Positions 10,003 through 21,414 are shown, counted from the first letter of the stretch. The stretch: DNA of 62,835 nucleotides from an uncultured Pelagibacteraceae bacterium (GCA_902583785.1 CACHXE010000002.1:1-62835); one strand, 5' to 3'. Numbers and translations are program-made. Notes: generated by a model not told the origin, from the sequence alone.

Positions 10003-10559
10003 AAAAAAAAGCTTGTGTATTTATTTCTGGTTCTGGCACAAATCTAAGGTCAATTATTAGTAATTCCAGAGATTACAATTTCCCAATAAATATTTGTTTA
10101 GTTGTTTCGAATAATAAAAAAGCTAAAGGGATAATTTATGCAAAGAAATTTTCAATTCCTCATATGAGTCTTAGTGCAAATAAATATGATTTTGAAAAAA
10201 CCGTTATAAAAACATTAAATGAAAAAAAAATTAAACTAATTTGTCTTGCGGGTTTTATGAAAATTTTGTCTAAAAAGTTTATAAGAGAATTTAAGGGAGA
10301 GATTATTAATATTCATCCTTCCCTTTTACCAATGTATAAAGGATTAAATACATTTCAACGTGTATTGAAATCAAAAGAAAAATTTACTGGTTGTACTGTA
10401 CATTTTGTTGATGAAAAATTAGATAATGGAAAAATAATAATTAAAAAAAGAGTAATTATTGATAAAAAAGATAATGTTGACACACTTAAAAAAAAAGTTC
10501 AGTTCCAAGAATATAAAGCTTACTCGAGTGCAATACGTAAAATTTTCAGTTCTGGTTAG
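9996..10559 (+). CDS. purN: phosphoribosylglycinamide formyltransferase
   Basis: FISGSGTNLRSII; INIHPSLLPMYKG; overlaps purM. Confidence 0.95.
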   Translation: MVKKKACVFISGSGTNLRSIISNSRDYNFPINICLVVSNNKKAKGIIYAKKFSIPHMSLSANKYDFEKTVIKTLNEKKIKLICLAGFMKILSKKFIREFKGEIINIHPSLLPMYKGLNTFQRVLKSKEKFTGCTVHFVDEKLDNGKIIIKKRVIIDKKDNVDTLKKKVQFQEYKAYSSAIRKIFSSG

Positions 10560-10981
10560 TTTTTAAAAAAGAATTCTATCTCTTTTTTTGCATTTTCTAC
10601 TGAGTCTGATCCATGAATAGAGTTTTTGTCTATTGATATACCGTATTTTTTCCTAATAGTGCCATCCTCTGCGTTTTTAGGGTCTGTAGCGCCCATTATT
10701 CTTCTATTTTCTTTTATTGCGTTTTCTCCCTCTAAAATCATTACAGTTATTGGACCAGATGACAAATAATTACATAATCTATCATAAAAGGGTTTTGTTT
10801 GATGTACTCTATAAAATTCTGCGGCCTCATCTTTAGATACTTGAATTTTTTTTTCTTTAACTATCTTTAAATTGTTTTTTAAAAAATATTCTTTAATATT
10901 TTCAGTAAGATTTCTTTCAACTGCATCTGGTTTAACTATAGATAGAGTTTTCTCAACACTACTCATAATTTTCTTCAACAA
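10556..10981 (-). CDS. ndk: nucleoside diphosphate kinase
   Basis: TLSIVKPDAVERN; NSIHGSDSVENAKKEI; true start probably the internal ATG (MSSVEKTLS). Confidence 0.95.
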   Translation of the reverse strand: MLKKIMSSVEKTLSIVKPDAVERNLTENIKEYFLKNNLKIVKEKKIQVSKDEAAEFYRVHQTKPFYDRLCNYLSSGPITVMILEGENAIKENRRIMGATDPKNAEDGTIRKKYGISIDKNSIHGSDSVENAKKEIEFFFKN

Positions 10982-12413
10982 GCTGATTTAATAATCTAAC
11001 TCCAAATCCTGTTGCACCACCTGAGTTTAAAGCTCCTCCATACTTAGAAAAAGCCATTCCAGCAATATCTAAATGTGCCCAAGGAGTTTTGTTTAATATA
11101 AATCTTTGTAAAAATTGCGCTGCCGTGGTTGAGCCAGCACCACCAACATAATTAATATTTTGAACGTCTGCGTTTTTAGAATTCATAAGTTTATCATAAT
11201 TTTTATGTAGAGGCATTCTCCACACTTTTTCCTCGACTTTTTCGCCTGCATTATAAATTTGCTGAGATAATTTATCATCGTTTGAAAATAGACCTGCATA
11301 TTCTGATCCTAAAGAAACTATAATTGCACCTGTTAAAGTAGCTAAATCTACAATAAATTTTGGTTTAAATTTTTTTTCAGTAAATGTTAATGCATCAGCT
11401 AAGACTAGTCTTCCCTCTGCATCTGTGTTTAAGATTTCAATAGTTTTACCACTGTAAGATTTTACAATATCGCCTGGTCTTTGAGCATTTCCACTAACCA
11501 TATTTTCTACAAGTCCTACGACACCCACAGCATTGATTTTTGCTTTTCTCAATGCAAAGTTTTTCATCAAACCTACGACTGTAGCTGATCCTGCCATATC
11601 ATAAGTCATATCTTCCATAAATCTTGCGGGTTTTAATGAATATCCACCAGTGTCAAAACAAACGCCTTTTCCAACAAATGCTAATGGATTGGAATTATTT
11701 TTTGCCCCATTCCATTCCATAGTAACAAGATATGATCCTCTGATGCTTCCCTGTCCCACGCCAAGTAAAGCATGCATACCAAGTTTATTTAATTTTTTTT
11801 CATCATATATGTTTACTTTTAATCCATCTTTTCTAAGAGAGTTTAATCTTTTGGCATACTCATCTGGATGCAAAACGTTCCCAGGCTCTGAGACTAAGTC
11901 TCTAGCATAAAAAGTTCCCTCTTCTAAAGCTTTAAATTTTAATTGATTTTGAACCGAAGGTTTATTTTTATTACCTACTACATTGATTGAAATTAATCTT
12001 GTATCTTTTTTTGTTTTATATTTTTTAAACTCGTAAGATTTTAATTTTAAACCATGAAGAAAATAACCTAAAAAATTGTTATTTTTACCTATTACGCTAT
12101 CAGAAATAATAAAGTATTCACTATTTTTTCCAAAGTTTATTTTTTTGTAAAATTCAGCTCCTAAGTTTTCTGTGTCAGAGGTTTTTAGATTTTTTTTAAT
12201 TGATATTAATACTATTTTTTTTTTAGAATTAACCTCAAAAATAAATAAATTTTTTTTTTGGTCAACTGTTTTTATCAAGTCACTTATGTATGAAAATTCA
12301 ATATTAGATAGATATTTTTTTAATCCGTCCGTGCTATACTTTTCATCACAAAATAAAACAAGGTTTGAAGACTTACTGCTTGTTTTTTTTAAATAATTTA
12401 ATTTAATGGACAT
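10959..12413 (-). CDS. pepA: leucyl aminopeptidase
   Basis: FVGKGVCFDTGGYSLKP; NTDAEGRLVLADAL. Confidence 0.93.
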   Translation of the reverse strand: MSIKLNYLKKTSSKSSNLVLFCDEKYSTDGLKKYLSNIEFSYISDLIKTVDQKKNLFIFEVNSKKKIVLISIKKNLKTSDTENLGAEFYKKINFGKNSEYFIISDSVIGKNNNFLGYFLHGLKLKSYEFKKYKTKKDTRLISINVVGNKNKPSVQNQLKFKALEEGTFYARDLVSEPGNVLHPDEYAKRLNSLRKDGLKVNIYDEKKLNKLGMHALLGVGQGSIRGSYLVTMEWNGAKNNSNPLAFVGKGVCFDTGGYSLKPARFMEDMTYDMAGSATVVGLMKNFALRKAKINAVGVVGLVENMVSGNAQRPGDIVKSYSGKTIEILNTDAEGRLVLADALTFTEKKFKPKFIVDLATLTGAIIVSLGSEYAGLFSNDDKLSQQIYNAGEKVEEKVWRMPLHKNYDKLMNSKNADVQNINYVGGAGSTTAAQFLQRFILNKTPWAHLDIAGMAFSKYGGALNSGGATGFGVRLLNQLVEENYE

Positions 12414-12527
12414 AAAAACCTATATTTGAAGATTTTGCGTTATATTTGCTGTTAATATTTATCATTTGGTCAACCTTAGATTGAAATTTTTATTAAGTTG
12501 CTTTAATTATATACAAAAACTGTAAAA

Positions 12528-13679
12528 ATGTTGAGCAATAAAATTTATAACCACTTTTTAATAGAATTAAGTAAGTATTTTTTCTTAGTATTATTCACTT
12601 TTAGCATTATTGTGTGGACTGTACAGGCCGTTAATTATTTGGACCTTATAGTAGACGACGGACATGCAGTCGCAGTTTACTTAAAATATGCCATACTAAA
12701 TATACCTAAAATTTTAACAAAGTTTATACCATTATCTTTTTTAATTGCTTTGTTTATAACAATTATAAAATTTGAAGATGAAAGTGAATTTATAATACTT
12801 TGGACGTCTGGTCTTAACAAAATAAAAGTAGTAAATTTCTTTTTTAAGGTTTCTATTGTAGTAACAATTTTACAATTATTATTTGCATCAATTATTAATC
12901 CAAAGTTTTTAAATCACTCTAGATATTTAATTAAATCATCAAATTTAGATTATATTTCAAGTATGATCAAATCAAATAGATTTAACGACACTGTTGAAGG
13001 TCTCACAATTTATATTGAAGAAAAAGATGAAAACGATTTTATGAAAAATATATTCATTAGAGATGATAGCCAAATTTTAAAAGGATTAGCTAGTTCAAAT
13101 GGTGAATCAGAAAATGTAACTATTTTTGCTAAACAAGGAAAAGTTGAGGAAAGTGGTGAAAGTTATTTAGCATTAGAAGATGGAACAATTCAAACACAGA
13201 ATGAGAATAAAAAAATTGAATCTATCAATTTTAAAAAAACAAAACTTCTTCTACGGGGAATGAAAACTAAATCTATCATAATGCCAAAAATACAAGAAAC
13301 ATCATCAAAAGTACTTGTGAGATGTTTATTTGAAAAAAATCTTGAGGAACAATTGCTAAATTGTCCGAAAACAAAATCAAAAATAGACGCATTATCAGAA
13401 ATTAATAGAAGATTTGGTATGCCACTTTATATTCCGTGTATCACATTGTTGTTATCTTTTCTTTTAATCTCAAAACACGAAAGTAAAAGAAAAAATCTAT
13501 ATAAATATTTTTATTTTTCTTTATCTTTTATTACTTTAATTATGGCAGAAATTTTAGTGAGATATTCAGGAAAATCATATACTTACTCATATATTTATTA
13601 TTTTATACCAATACTATTTGCTCCAATATTTTATCTGATTTTATTTAAAAAATTTTATAATGAAAACTTAAGAAAATAA
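12528..13679 (+). CDS. lptF: LPS export permease LptF
   Basis: YjgP/YjgQ family, followed by LptG- and LptD-like genes. Confidence 0.85.
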   Translation: MLSNKIYNHFLIELSKYFFLVLFTFSIIVWTVQAVNYLDLIVDDGHAVAVYLKYAILNIPKILTKFIPLSFLIALFITIIKFEDESEFIILWTSGLNKIKVVNFFFKVSIVVTILQLLFASIINPKFLNHSRYLIKSSNLDYISSMIKSNRFNDTVEGLTIYIEEKDENDFMKNIFIRDDSQILKGLASSNGESENVTIFAKQGKVEESGESYLALEDGTIQTQNENKKIESINFKKTKLLLRGMKTKSIIMPKIQETSSKVLVRCLFEKNLEEQLLNCPKTKSKIDALSEINRRFGMPLYIPCITLLLSFLLISKHESKRKNLYKYFYFSLSFITLIMAEILVRYSGKSYTYSYIYYFIPILFAPIFYLILFKKFYNENLRK

Positions 13680-13681
13680 AA

Positions 13682-14770
13682 ATGAATAATTTTGTCATAA
13701 ATAAATATTTAATAATTGAATTTTTAAAAGCTTTTTTAAATATTGTTTTAATTTTTTGTTGTTTGGGATTAATATTAAATTTGTTTGAAGAAATTAATTA
13801 TTTTAAAAATTATGATATTGGTATTTTAATGCCTCTAGGATTATCCTTAATGATAATTCCTAGTATTCTAATTAACCTATTGCCATTTATTTTATTTCTT
13901 TCATCTATGTGGGTTTTTATTAAATTAAAAAATAACAGGGATATATTAGCTTTAAAAACATTTGGATTTTCTAATCTAAGTTTTTTAATTTTATTCTCAC
14001 TAACATCTGTTTTTATTTCTACTATAATTTTATTTGCATTTAATCCTCTTACATCTATTACGGTAAAGTACTATGAGGATATAAAAGGTAAATATGATAT
14101 AGATAAATCTCATCTTGCTTCGATAAATTCGAATGGGATTTGGATTAGAGAAAAATATCAAAATAATATCCATATAATTAAATCACAAAAATTTGAAGGT
14201 GATCGCCTTATCAATGTTTCGATTTATAAACTAGATGAAAATAATACTTTGATAGAAAGAATAGAGGGAGAACAAGCTATAATTTCTGAAAATCCATGGA
14301 TAATTCAAAACGGTTTCAAAAAAAACTTTTTGGAAAAAACGGCAAAAGAAGAATTTCTCACCTTTGAATTTGATTCTACATTTAGTGAGGAAAAGCTTAA
14401 TTCAATTTATTCAAATTTAGACACCATATCTTTTTATAATTTGATAACCAATATGGATGATTTAGTAAAAAAAGGTTACAATCCGAAGCTTTTGATGGAA
14501 AAAAAACACTTTTATTTATCACTGCCATTTTTTTTAGTTTTAATGGTTTGTTTAGCTGGAATTTTTTCACTTGGCTCTAATGACAGGAAACAAAATACCT
14601 ATTATATTTTACTTTCGATAGTTGTATGCGTAATTATATTTTACTTTAAAAATTTCTCTACAGCATTAGGAACTACAGAAAGAATACCTATGTTAGTCTC
14701 AGTATGGTCACCAATAATCATTTTATCATTATTTTGTTCGGTAGGAGTAATGCAAATAAATGAAAAGTAG
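13682..14770 (+). CDS. lptG: LPS export permease LptG
   Basis: YjgP/YjgQ family, tandem with lptF. Confidence 0.85.
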   Translation: MNNFVINKYLIIEFLKAFLNIVLIFCCLGLILNLFEEINYFKNYDIGILMPLGLSLMIIPSILINLLPFILFLSSMWVFIKLKNNRDILALKTFGFSNLSFLILFSLTSVFISTIILFAFNPLTSITVKYYEDIKGKYDIDKSHLASINSNGIWIREKYQNNIHIIKSQKFEGDRLINVSIYKLDENNTLIERIEGEQAIISENPWIIQNGFKKNFLEKTAKEEFLTFEFDSTFSEEKLNSIYSNLDTISFYNLITNMDDLVKKGYNPKLLMEKKHFYLSLPFFLVLMVCLAGIFSLGSNDRKQNTYYILLSIVVCVIIFYFKNFSTALGTTERIPMLVSVWSPIIILSLFCSVGVMQINEK

Positions 14771-17102
14771 ATTTATTAAATATTTATTGTTTATGTTCTT
14801 TTGTAATTTTTTACAAACTTCTTTTGCAAAAGAAGTCTATATAAATGCCTCTACCGTAGAATTGGATAAAGTAACTAAAGTTGTTTACGCTAAAGGTAAT
14901 GTTGAAATATATGATAATCTCAAAAATAAAATATTTAGTGAAAGCGCAGTATATGATAAATCAAAAGGTATTGTTAAAACTATAGGACCTACCAAAATTA
15001 TTACATCTGGAAAATATGAAGTTGAAGGTAAAGATATGTTTTATGATGATAATAAAAAAATTATATATTCTGAAAATTTTACAGTAATAACTGATATTAA
15101 CGGAAATAAAATATCTGTAGATATGTTTAATTACTTAACTTTAAAAAGCATGTTTTTCTCTACGGGGGAAATAGAAGTCAAAGATAATAGACAAAACAAA
15201 TATTTTTTTTCTGAAATTTATATAGATGAAAAAAGTAAAAAAATAGTTGGAAGTGATATTAAATCCTTTTTTAACGACGAATCTTTTAAAGCTGATGAAA
15301 GAAATGAACCTAGATTTTATGCAAATAGCGGTACAATAACTCCAGAAAATACTATTTTTGAAAAAGGTGTTTTTACTTCTTGTAAAAAAAGAGAAGGAAA
15401 AAAATGTCCCCCTTGGGCGATAAGAGCTAAAAAAATCGAACATAGTTCAGCAAAAAAAACAATTTATTATCATGATGCAGTAATGCAGATTTATGATTTT
15501 CCTGTCTTTTATTTTCCAAAATTTTTTCATCCCGATCCAACTGTTAAAAGACAATCTGGTTTTTTATTTCCGACTTTTGCCGACAATTCTTTGGTAGGTT
15601 TTGGAACAACAATTCCTTATTTCTGGGCAATATCAAAAGACAAAGATATGACAATAACTCCAAAATTTTACGCAAATGAAAATATTTTAATATTGAATGA
15701 ATATAGACAAGCATTTAACAATGCTTTTTTATTAGTGGATACAAGTTATACTCAAGGTTATAAAAAAAATAACAATCAAAAACTTCCAGGATCGAGAAGT
15801 CATTTTTTCACAAAATTTAATGTAAATTTTGCTGATGATGAGTATTTTAATGATTTAGAAATAAATATACAACGGGTTTCTAATCCTACTTATCTAGAGG
15901 TTCACGAAATTCAAACAGAACTTGCAAATTACGAAAATAACATTTTACTGACAAATTTGAATTATGAATTTCAAGATAATCTTAATTATTTAGGATTATC
16001 AGCAAGTGTTTACGAAGATTTAAAAAAAGTGGATAGGTCAAGGTATGAATATATATTACCAAATTTATCTTTTGAAAGAAATCTTATCGCAGATGAGGAT
16101 ATTGGGTTAATAAATATTTTTAGTAACGCTTATTTAAAAAATGTTGATGTAAATCAAACAACAAAAATGTGGGTGAATGACGTTAATTGGAAATCTAGGT
16201 CTTTTAGTAATTTTGCCGGTGTACAAAGTGAGGTTGAAGGTTTATTAAAAGTCGTAAATTATGAAGCTGATGCAAAAAAATATAAAACTGATGGTTTAAA
16301 TTCTGAAATTTCAAGCGCAATAGCTTACAACGCAAGTTTACCTCTAACGAAAAAAAATAATACTAGTAACAGAATTAATTTTTTAACTCCTAAAATTTCT
16401 GCAAGATTTGCCCCAGGACATATGAGAAATATACAAGATGATGATTTGAAATTATCATATTCAAACTTATTTTCTATAAATAGAAACTCACAAAGCGATG
16501 TGATTGAGAGAGGTTCCAGTATAGCTCTTGGAATAGAGCTTTCAAATAAAGATTTAGATAATAATAATGCAGCAGGAGATGAAAATTATTCACTTTCAAT
16601 TGGGCAAGTTTACAATATTGAAGAAAATCAGGATATTCCCTTAAGGAGTTCACTGCATCAAAAAACTTCAGATATAGTTGGTAAAGGCTTTTTTAAATTA
16701 AGTGATAACTTGAAACTTACAAATGAGTTTTCTATAGATCATAATTATAATGATATAAATTATAATGAACTAGGTGCAAATCTTATAATGGGTAACGCTA
16801 ATTTTAACTTAAAATATTTAGAGGAAAATAATCATATTGGAAGTTCAAATTATATAAGGTCTGACTTAAAAATTGAGATTAACGATACAAGTGAAATGAA
16901 ATTTGATTTTAAAAGAAATCTTGAGACAGAGTCTACAGAGTTTTATAGTTTAGCTTATGACTATTTGAACGATTGTTTAAGAGCAGGATTAGTCTTTAGA
17001 AGAAAATTTTATGAAGATAGAGACGTTGAGCATACTGATACTCTTATGTTCAAAATATCACTAATTCCTTTGGGTGATGCATTTGGACCTACAATTAAAT
17101 AA
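14760..17102 (+). CDS. lptD: LPS assembly outer-membrane protein LptD
   Basis: 780 aa; signal peptide, OstA-like N-terminal domain, CPPWAIRAKKIEH and PVFYFPKFFHPDPTVKRQSGFLFP motifs. Confidence 0.9.
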   Translation: MKSRFIKYLLFMFFCNFLQTSFAKEVYINASTVELDKVTKVVYAKGNVEIYDNLKNKIFSESAVYDKSKGIVKTIGPTKIITSGKYEVEGKDMFYDDNKKIIYSENFTVITDINGNKISVDMFNYLTLKSMFFSTGEIEVKDNRQNKYFFSEIYIDEKSKKIVGSDIKSFFNDESFKADERNEPRFYANSGTITPENTIFEKGVFTSCKKREGKKCPPWAIRAKKIEHSSAKKTIYYHDAVMQIYDFPVFYFPKFFHPDPTVKRQSGFLFPTFADNSLVGFGTTIPYFWAISKDKDMTITPKFYANENILILNEYRQAFNNAFLLVDTSYTQGYKKNNNQKLPGSRSHFFTKFNVNFADDEYFNDLEINIQRVSNPTYLEVHEIQTELANYENNILLTNLNYEFQDNLNYLGLSASVYEDLKKVDRSRYEYILPNLSFERNLIADEDIGLINIFSNAYLKNVDVNQTTKMWVNDVNWKSRSFSNFAGVQSEVEGLLKVVNYEADAKKYKTDGLNSEISSAIAYNASLPLTKKNNTSNRINFLTPKISARFAPGHMRNIQDDDLKLSYSNLFSINRNSQSDVIERGSSIALGIELSNKDLDNNNAAGDENYSLSIGQVYNIEENQDIPLRSSLHQKTSDIVGKGFFKLSDNLKLTNEFSIDHNYNDINYNELGANLIMGNANFNLKYLEENNHIGSSNYIRSDLKIEINDTSEMKFDFKRNLETESTEFYSLAYDYLNDCLRAGLVFRRKFYEDRDVEHTDTLMFKISLIPLGDAFGPTIK

Positions 17103-18031
17103 TGAAGAAAACAATAAATTTTATTTTTGTAACTTTATTTTTTTTATTACATAGCTCATTCGCGCATTCTATTATAAAAAATTCAGTAATTATTTCAGTT
17201 GGGAATTTACCAATAACTCAGCTTGATCTAGTGAAAGAAATGCGTTTAATTTCTATTTTAACAAATAATAAAATAGACAATTCAAATAAAGAGCAAATTA
17301 AAGCTATTGCTGTTCAATCTCTAATTAAAAGAAAAGTAAAAGAAATTGAAGTTAATAAGTTTAACATACATGAATATAACAAAAGAGATCTAGAAAATCT
17401 AATTTCAAATGCATATCAAAATATTGGCACAGATGAAAATGGCTTAAAAAATATTATGAGGAAAAATAATCTTAATTTTAATGATTTAAAAAAAAAATTT
17501 GAAGTTGATTTGAAGTGGAATACTTTAATATTTCAATTATATAAAAATAGAATAGTTCTTAATATGTCTGAAGTTGAAGAGAAAATAAACTCAACTATCG
17601 AAAATATTCAAGAAAAAAGGAGATACTTACTGTCGGAAATAGAAATAGAACAAAAAAAAGAAGATGGGAAAATAATTCTAGATGAAATTTATAAAAGTAT
17701 AAGTGATGAGGGTTTTGAAAAAACTGCAAAAAAATTTAGTATTTCTGATTCTTCTGAATATGGTGGAAATATTGGATGGATTGAAGAAAAGAATTTGTCA
17801 GGAAAAATTTTTCAAAGTATTAAAGATTTAAAAACAGATGCGGTATCTAAACCTATATATTTAGAAAATACTATAGTTATTATTAAAAAGGTTGGTGAAA
17901 AAGTTTTTGAAAAAGATATAGAGAAAATAAAAAATAGAATAGTTGTTCAAGAAAAAAATAAGAAGTTACAGATGTTTTCAAAATCACATTTTTCTAACCT
18001 GGAAAAAATCATACAAGTTAATTTTTTATGA
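17102..18031 (+). CDS. surA: SurA-like peptidyl-prolyl isomerase chaperone
   Basis: SurA N-terminal plus PPIC-like region (SDSSEYGGNIGWI); between lptD and pdxA. Confidence 0.8.
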   Translation: MKKTINFIFVTLFFLLHSSFAHSIIKNSVIISVGNLPITQLDLVKEMRLISILTNNKIDNSNKEQIKAIAVQSLIKRKVKEIEVNKFNIHEYNKRDLENLISNAYQNIGTDENGLKNIMRKNNLNFNDLKKKFEVDLKWNTLIFQLYKNRIVLNMSEVEEKINSTIENIQEKRRYLLSEIEIEQKKEDGKIILDEIYKSISDEGFEKTAKKFSISDSSEYGGNIGWIEEKNLSGKIFQSIKDLKTDAVSKPIYLENTIVIIKKVGEKVFEKDIEKIKNRIVVQEKNKKLQMFSKSHFSNLEKIIQVNFL

Positions 18032-18993
18032 GAAAATTAGTTGCAATAATTGCTGGGGATCCTGAAAGTATTAATTCAGAAATATTAGCTAAAGCTTGGA
18101 GAGATAAAAGATCATTCGGTGGTTTGGATATTTTTGTTATAGGAAATTACGACTTAATAAAAAAACAATTAAAAATTTTAAAAATTAAACTAAAAATGAA
18201 TAAAATTCATAGTATTGATAATCAAAATTTGAAAAAAAATTTAACAATTTATGATGTGCCTTTAAAATTTAATAAACCATTTAATATTTCTAAAATAAAT
18301 AAAAAAAATTATATAATTAAATGCCTTGAGTTAGGCATAAAACTTTCAAAATTAAATAGAATTGTTGGATTTGTTAATTGTCCGATTAATAAAATCGATG
18401 TTTTTAAAAAAAACATTGGTGTAACCGAATTCCTTGCAAAAAAATCTGGTGTCCTTGGTAAGGAAGCAATGCTTATTTATAATAAAAGGCTGTCTGTAAG
18501 TCCAATTACAACCCACTTAAATCTCAGAAAAGTTTCAGTTAATATTAATAGTAAAAAAATAGTAAATAAAATAGTTACAATAAATAACTTTTTTGTGAAA
18601 ATATTTAAAATTAAACCTAAAATTTGTGTTACAGGATTAAATCCACATAATGATGAAATGAGAAATAATTGTGAGGAAAAAAAAATTATTTTACCTACTA
18701 TTAAATATCTTAAGAGAAAAGGAATTAAAATTCAGGGACCTGTTCCTGCAGATACTGCTTTTTTAAATCTTAACGAAAAGGATTTTGATGTTATGGTTGG
18801 CATGTATCATGATCAAGTTTTAGCACCTTTTAAAGCACTGTTTGCATTCAAAGCTATTAATATTACACTTGGTCTACCTTTTTTAAGGATTTCTCCCGAT
18901 CACGGAACTGGTAGAGAAATTATAGGGAAAAATTTAGCGGATCCATCAAGTCTTTTAGAAGCCATAAGATTTTTTAAAAGAATAGATGTATAA
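18028..18993 (+). CDS. pdxA: 4-hydroxythreonine-4-phosphate dehydrogenase
   Basis: AGDPESIN; VTGLNPHNDE; GMYHDQVLAPFKALF; ISPDHGTG. Confidence 0.9.
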   Translation: MRKLVAIIAGDPESINSEILAKAWRDKRSFGGLDIFVIGNYDLIKKQLKILKIKLKMNKIHSIDNQNLKKNLTIYDVPLKFNKPFNISKINKKNYIIKCLELGIKLSKLNRIVGFVNCPINKIDVFKKNIGVTEFLAKKSGVLGKEAMLIYNKRLSVSPITTHLNLRKVSVNINSKKIVNKIVTINNFFVKIFKIKPKICVTGLNPHNDEMRNNCEEKKIILPTIKYLKRKGIKIQGPVPADTAFLNLNEKDFDVMVGMYHDQVLAPFKALFAFKAINITLGLPFLRISPDHGTGREIIGKNLADPSSLLEAIRFFKRIDV

Positions 18994-19777
18994 ACTAAAG
19001 AAATCACTGGGACAAAACTTACTTATTGATAAAAATGTAATAAAGAAAATCCTATCAGCTGTTAATTTAGAAAATCAAGTAGTTTTTGAAATAGGTCCAG
19101 GTAATGGAAATTTAACCTTACCAATAATTGAAAAAAAAATAAAAAAAATTATTCTTATAGAAAAAGATGAAAAATTTTGTAAAATTTTAAAACAAAAATT
19201 TTTAAATTATCAAAATATTGAGATTTATAATCAAGATATACTTAAATTTAATTTAGATAGTATTTCATCAAACAATGTGATTGTTTTTGGAAATTTGCCA
19301 TACAATATCTCAACCCAAATTCTAGTTAACTTTCTAAAAGTAAAAAAATGGCCGCCTTTTTATAAAAAGGTTATATTTATGTTTCAAAAGGAAGTAGCAG
19401 ATAGAATTATTGCTAAATGTAATACCAAAGCTTATGGTAGAATAACAGTTCTTGCGAATTTTAGATTTGAAATTATTAAAAGTTTCAATGTTTCAAAAAA
19501 TTGTTTTTTTCCAAAACCTTCAGTAGATTCAAAGATTCTAGTATTTAAACCTAAAAATAATTCAAGCTATAAAATTTTAAATATTAAAAATTTAGAAAAA
19601 ATAACAAATATTTTTTTTTCTAATAGAAGAAAAATGATAAATAAACCCTTCTCGAAAATATTTAGAGATCACATAACGGTGGCAAAAAAACTGAAGATAG
19701 ATTTAAGCATAAGACCATCTGAATTATCATGTCGAGATTACTACAAATTGACAGAATATTACGAAAAAGTTGTTTAA
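18986..19777 (+). CDS. rsmA: 16S rRNA dimethyladenosine transferase
   Basis: KKSLGQNLLID; EIGPGNGNLT; GNLPYNIST. Confidence 0.95.
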   Translation: MYKLKKSLGQNLLIDKNVIKKILSAVNLENQVVFEIGPGNGNLTLPIIEKKIKKIILIEKDEKFCKILKQKFLNYQNIEIYNQDILKFNLDSISSNNVIVFGNLPYNISTQILVNFLKVKKWPPFYKKVIFMFQKEVADRIIAKCNTKAYGRITVLANFRFEIIKSFNVSKNCFFPKPSVDSKILVFKPKNNSSYKILNIKNLEKITNIFFSNRRKMINKPFSKIFRDHITVAKKLKIDLSIRPSELSCRDYYKLTEYYEKVV

Positions 19778-19782
19778 TAAAC

Positions 19783-20364
19783 TTATATATTTGTACGTTT
19801 TAAAATTATTTTTTTTATTTCTTTAAAACAATTTTCGACATTATCATTTGTAATTACATAATCATATTCATTTGAATGTTTTATGTCCTCAGAGTATGCA
19901 AGAAGCCTATCTTTGATTGACTCTTTACCGTCTTGATTTCTTGCTATAAGTCTTTTTTCTAGTTCTTCCTTGCTAGGAGGTAATATGAAAATTTTTAGTA
20001 AATTTAACTCTTTAAATTCACTTAATTGTTGTGCTCCTTTCCAATCAATATCAAACAATACATTGCAATTATTTTTAATAATTTCATCAACTGACGACTT
20101 TGAAGTTCCATAATAATTCCCAAATATTTTTGTATGTTCGTAAAAAGTATTTTTTTTAACTAAACTTAAAAATTTTTCGTGTTTAACAAAGTGATAATCG
20201 ACACCATCTACTTCGTTCGGTCTTGCTTTCCTGGTTGTATGTGAAACTGAAATTCTAAAAGTATTATCTGATTGCTGTATTTTTTTCGAAAGAGTGGTTT
20301 TTCCTGCGCCTGAAGGGGATGACAAAACAAGCATAAGAGGTCTGCTACTCTGTTTGTTCATCAA
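19783..20364 (-). CDS. gmk: guanylate kinase
   Basis: LSSPSGAGKTTLSKK; SVSHTTRKARPNEVDGVDYHFV. Confidence 0.95.
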   Translation of the reverse strand: MMNKQSSRPLMLVLSSPSGAGKTTLSKKIQQSDNTFRISVSHTTRKARPNEVDGVDYHFVKHEKFLSLVKKNTFYEHTKIFGNYYGTSKSSVDEIIKNNCNVLFDIDWKGAQQLSEFKELNLLKIFILPPSKEELEKRLIARNQDGKESIKDRLLAYSEDIKHSNEYDYVITNDNVENCFKEIKKIILKRTNI

Positions 20365-20381
20365 TTAACACTTCTGTAAGT

Positions 20382-20621
20382 TTACTTAGATTTGCTCTCA
20401 ATAAACTTTATAGCATCTCCTACTGTTAATATTTTTTCAGCTTCATTATCAGAAATTTCTGAACCAAATTCCTCCTCAAAAGCCATAACTAACTCTACAG
20501 TATCTAAGCTGTCTGCTCCTAGATCGTCGATAAAACTTGCTTCATCAGTAACCTTTTCTTCTTCTACTCCCAAATGATCAGCAACTATTTTTTTAACTGT
20601 TGCTCCTACATCTTTTGACAT
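20382..20621 (-). CDS. acpP: acyl carrier protein
   Basis: 79 aa; [20 protein letters not shown] phosphopantetheine site. Confidence 0.97.
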   Translation of the reverse strand: MSKDVGATVKKIVADHLGVEEEKVTDEASFIDDLGADSLDTVELVMAFEEEFGSEISDNEAEKILTVGDAIKFIESKSK

Positions 20622-20679
20622 TTAATTCCTTTTGTTTGATTTTTCCTTAAGTTGGTTATTAAATTATTTTTTTTCTTTG

Positions 20680-21414
20680 TCAAGACATATACATCCCGCC
20701 ATTAACATGCATTGTTTCTCCAGTAATGTACGATGCCGACTCAGAAGATAAAAAGGCTACACAGTTTGATACATCGTCACCTGTTCCTAATTTACCCATT
20801 GGAATTCTTGAGGTTAAATACAACTTTACTTTTTCTGCAATATTTGAGGTCATATCAGAAGTTATGAAGCCTGGCGAAACACAATTTATGGTGATATTTT
20901 TTTTTGCATACTCTATTGCAAGACTTTTTGACATCCCAACAATACCTGCTTTAGAAGCTGAATAATTTGCTTGGCCTAAATTACCACTGTGGCCAACTAT
21001 TGATGTAATATTAACTATTCTTCCATATTTATTTTTTAACATTTTTTTAATTGCATACTTTGATAATAGAAAAGTCGATGTTAAATTTATATCAAGAACT
21101 TTTTTCCATTCCTCATCTTTCATTCTTAATGATAAATTATCTGAATTTACTCCAGCATTATTTATTAAAATATCTAAACCGCCCAACTCTAACGAAACAT
21201 TTTCAATAAACTCTTCAATTTTTGAATGATCGGAAATATCAAATTTTTTTATTTTAATATTTGTATTTTGCTTTTTTAATAAATCTAATTTATTAACATT
21301 GGTTCCTGTTCCAAGAACATCTCCTTCTAGTGAGATAAATTTTTTAATAATTGATCCCCCAATACCTCCAGTTGCCCCTGTTACTAAAATTTTCTTATTT
21401 CTAAAATTAATCAT
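20680..21414 (-). CDS. fabG: 3-oxoacyl-ACP reductase
   Basis: SDR; TGATGGIG, NNAGV, YSASKAG. Confidence 0.93.
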   Translation of the reverse strand: MINFRNKKILVTGATGGIGGSIIKKFISLEGDVLGTGTNVNKLDLLKKQNTNIKIKKFDISDHSKIEEFIENVSLELGGLDILINNAGVNSDNLSLRMKDEEWKKVLDINLTSTFLLSKYAIKKMLKNKYGRIVNITSIVGHSGNLGQANYSASKAGIVGMSKSLAIEYAKKNITINCVSPGFITSDMTSNIAEKVKLYLTSRIPMGKLGTGDDVSNCVAFLSSESASYITGETMHVNGGMYMS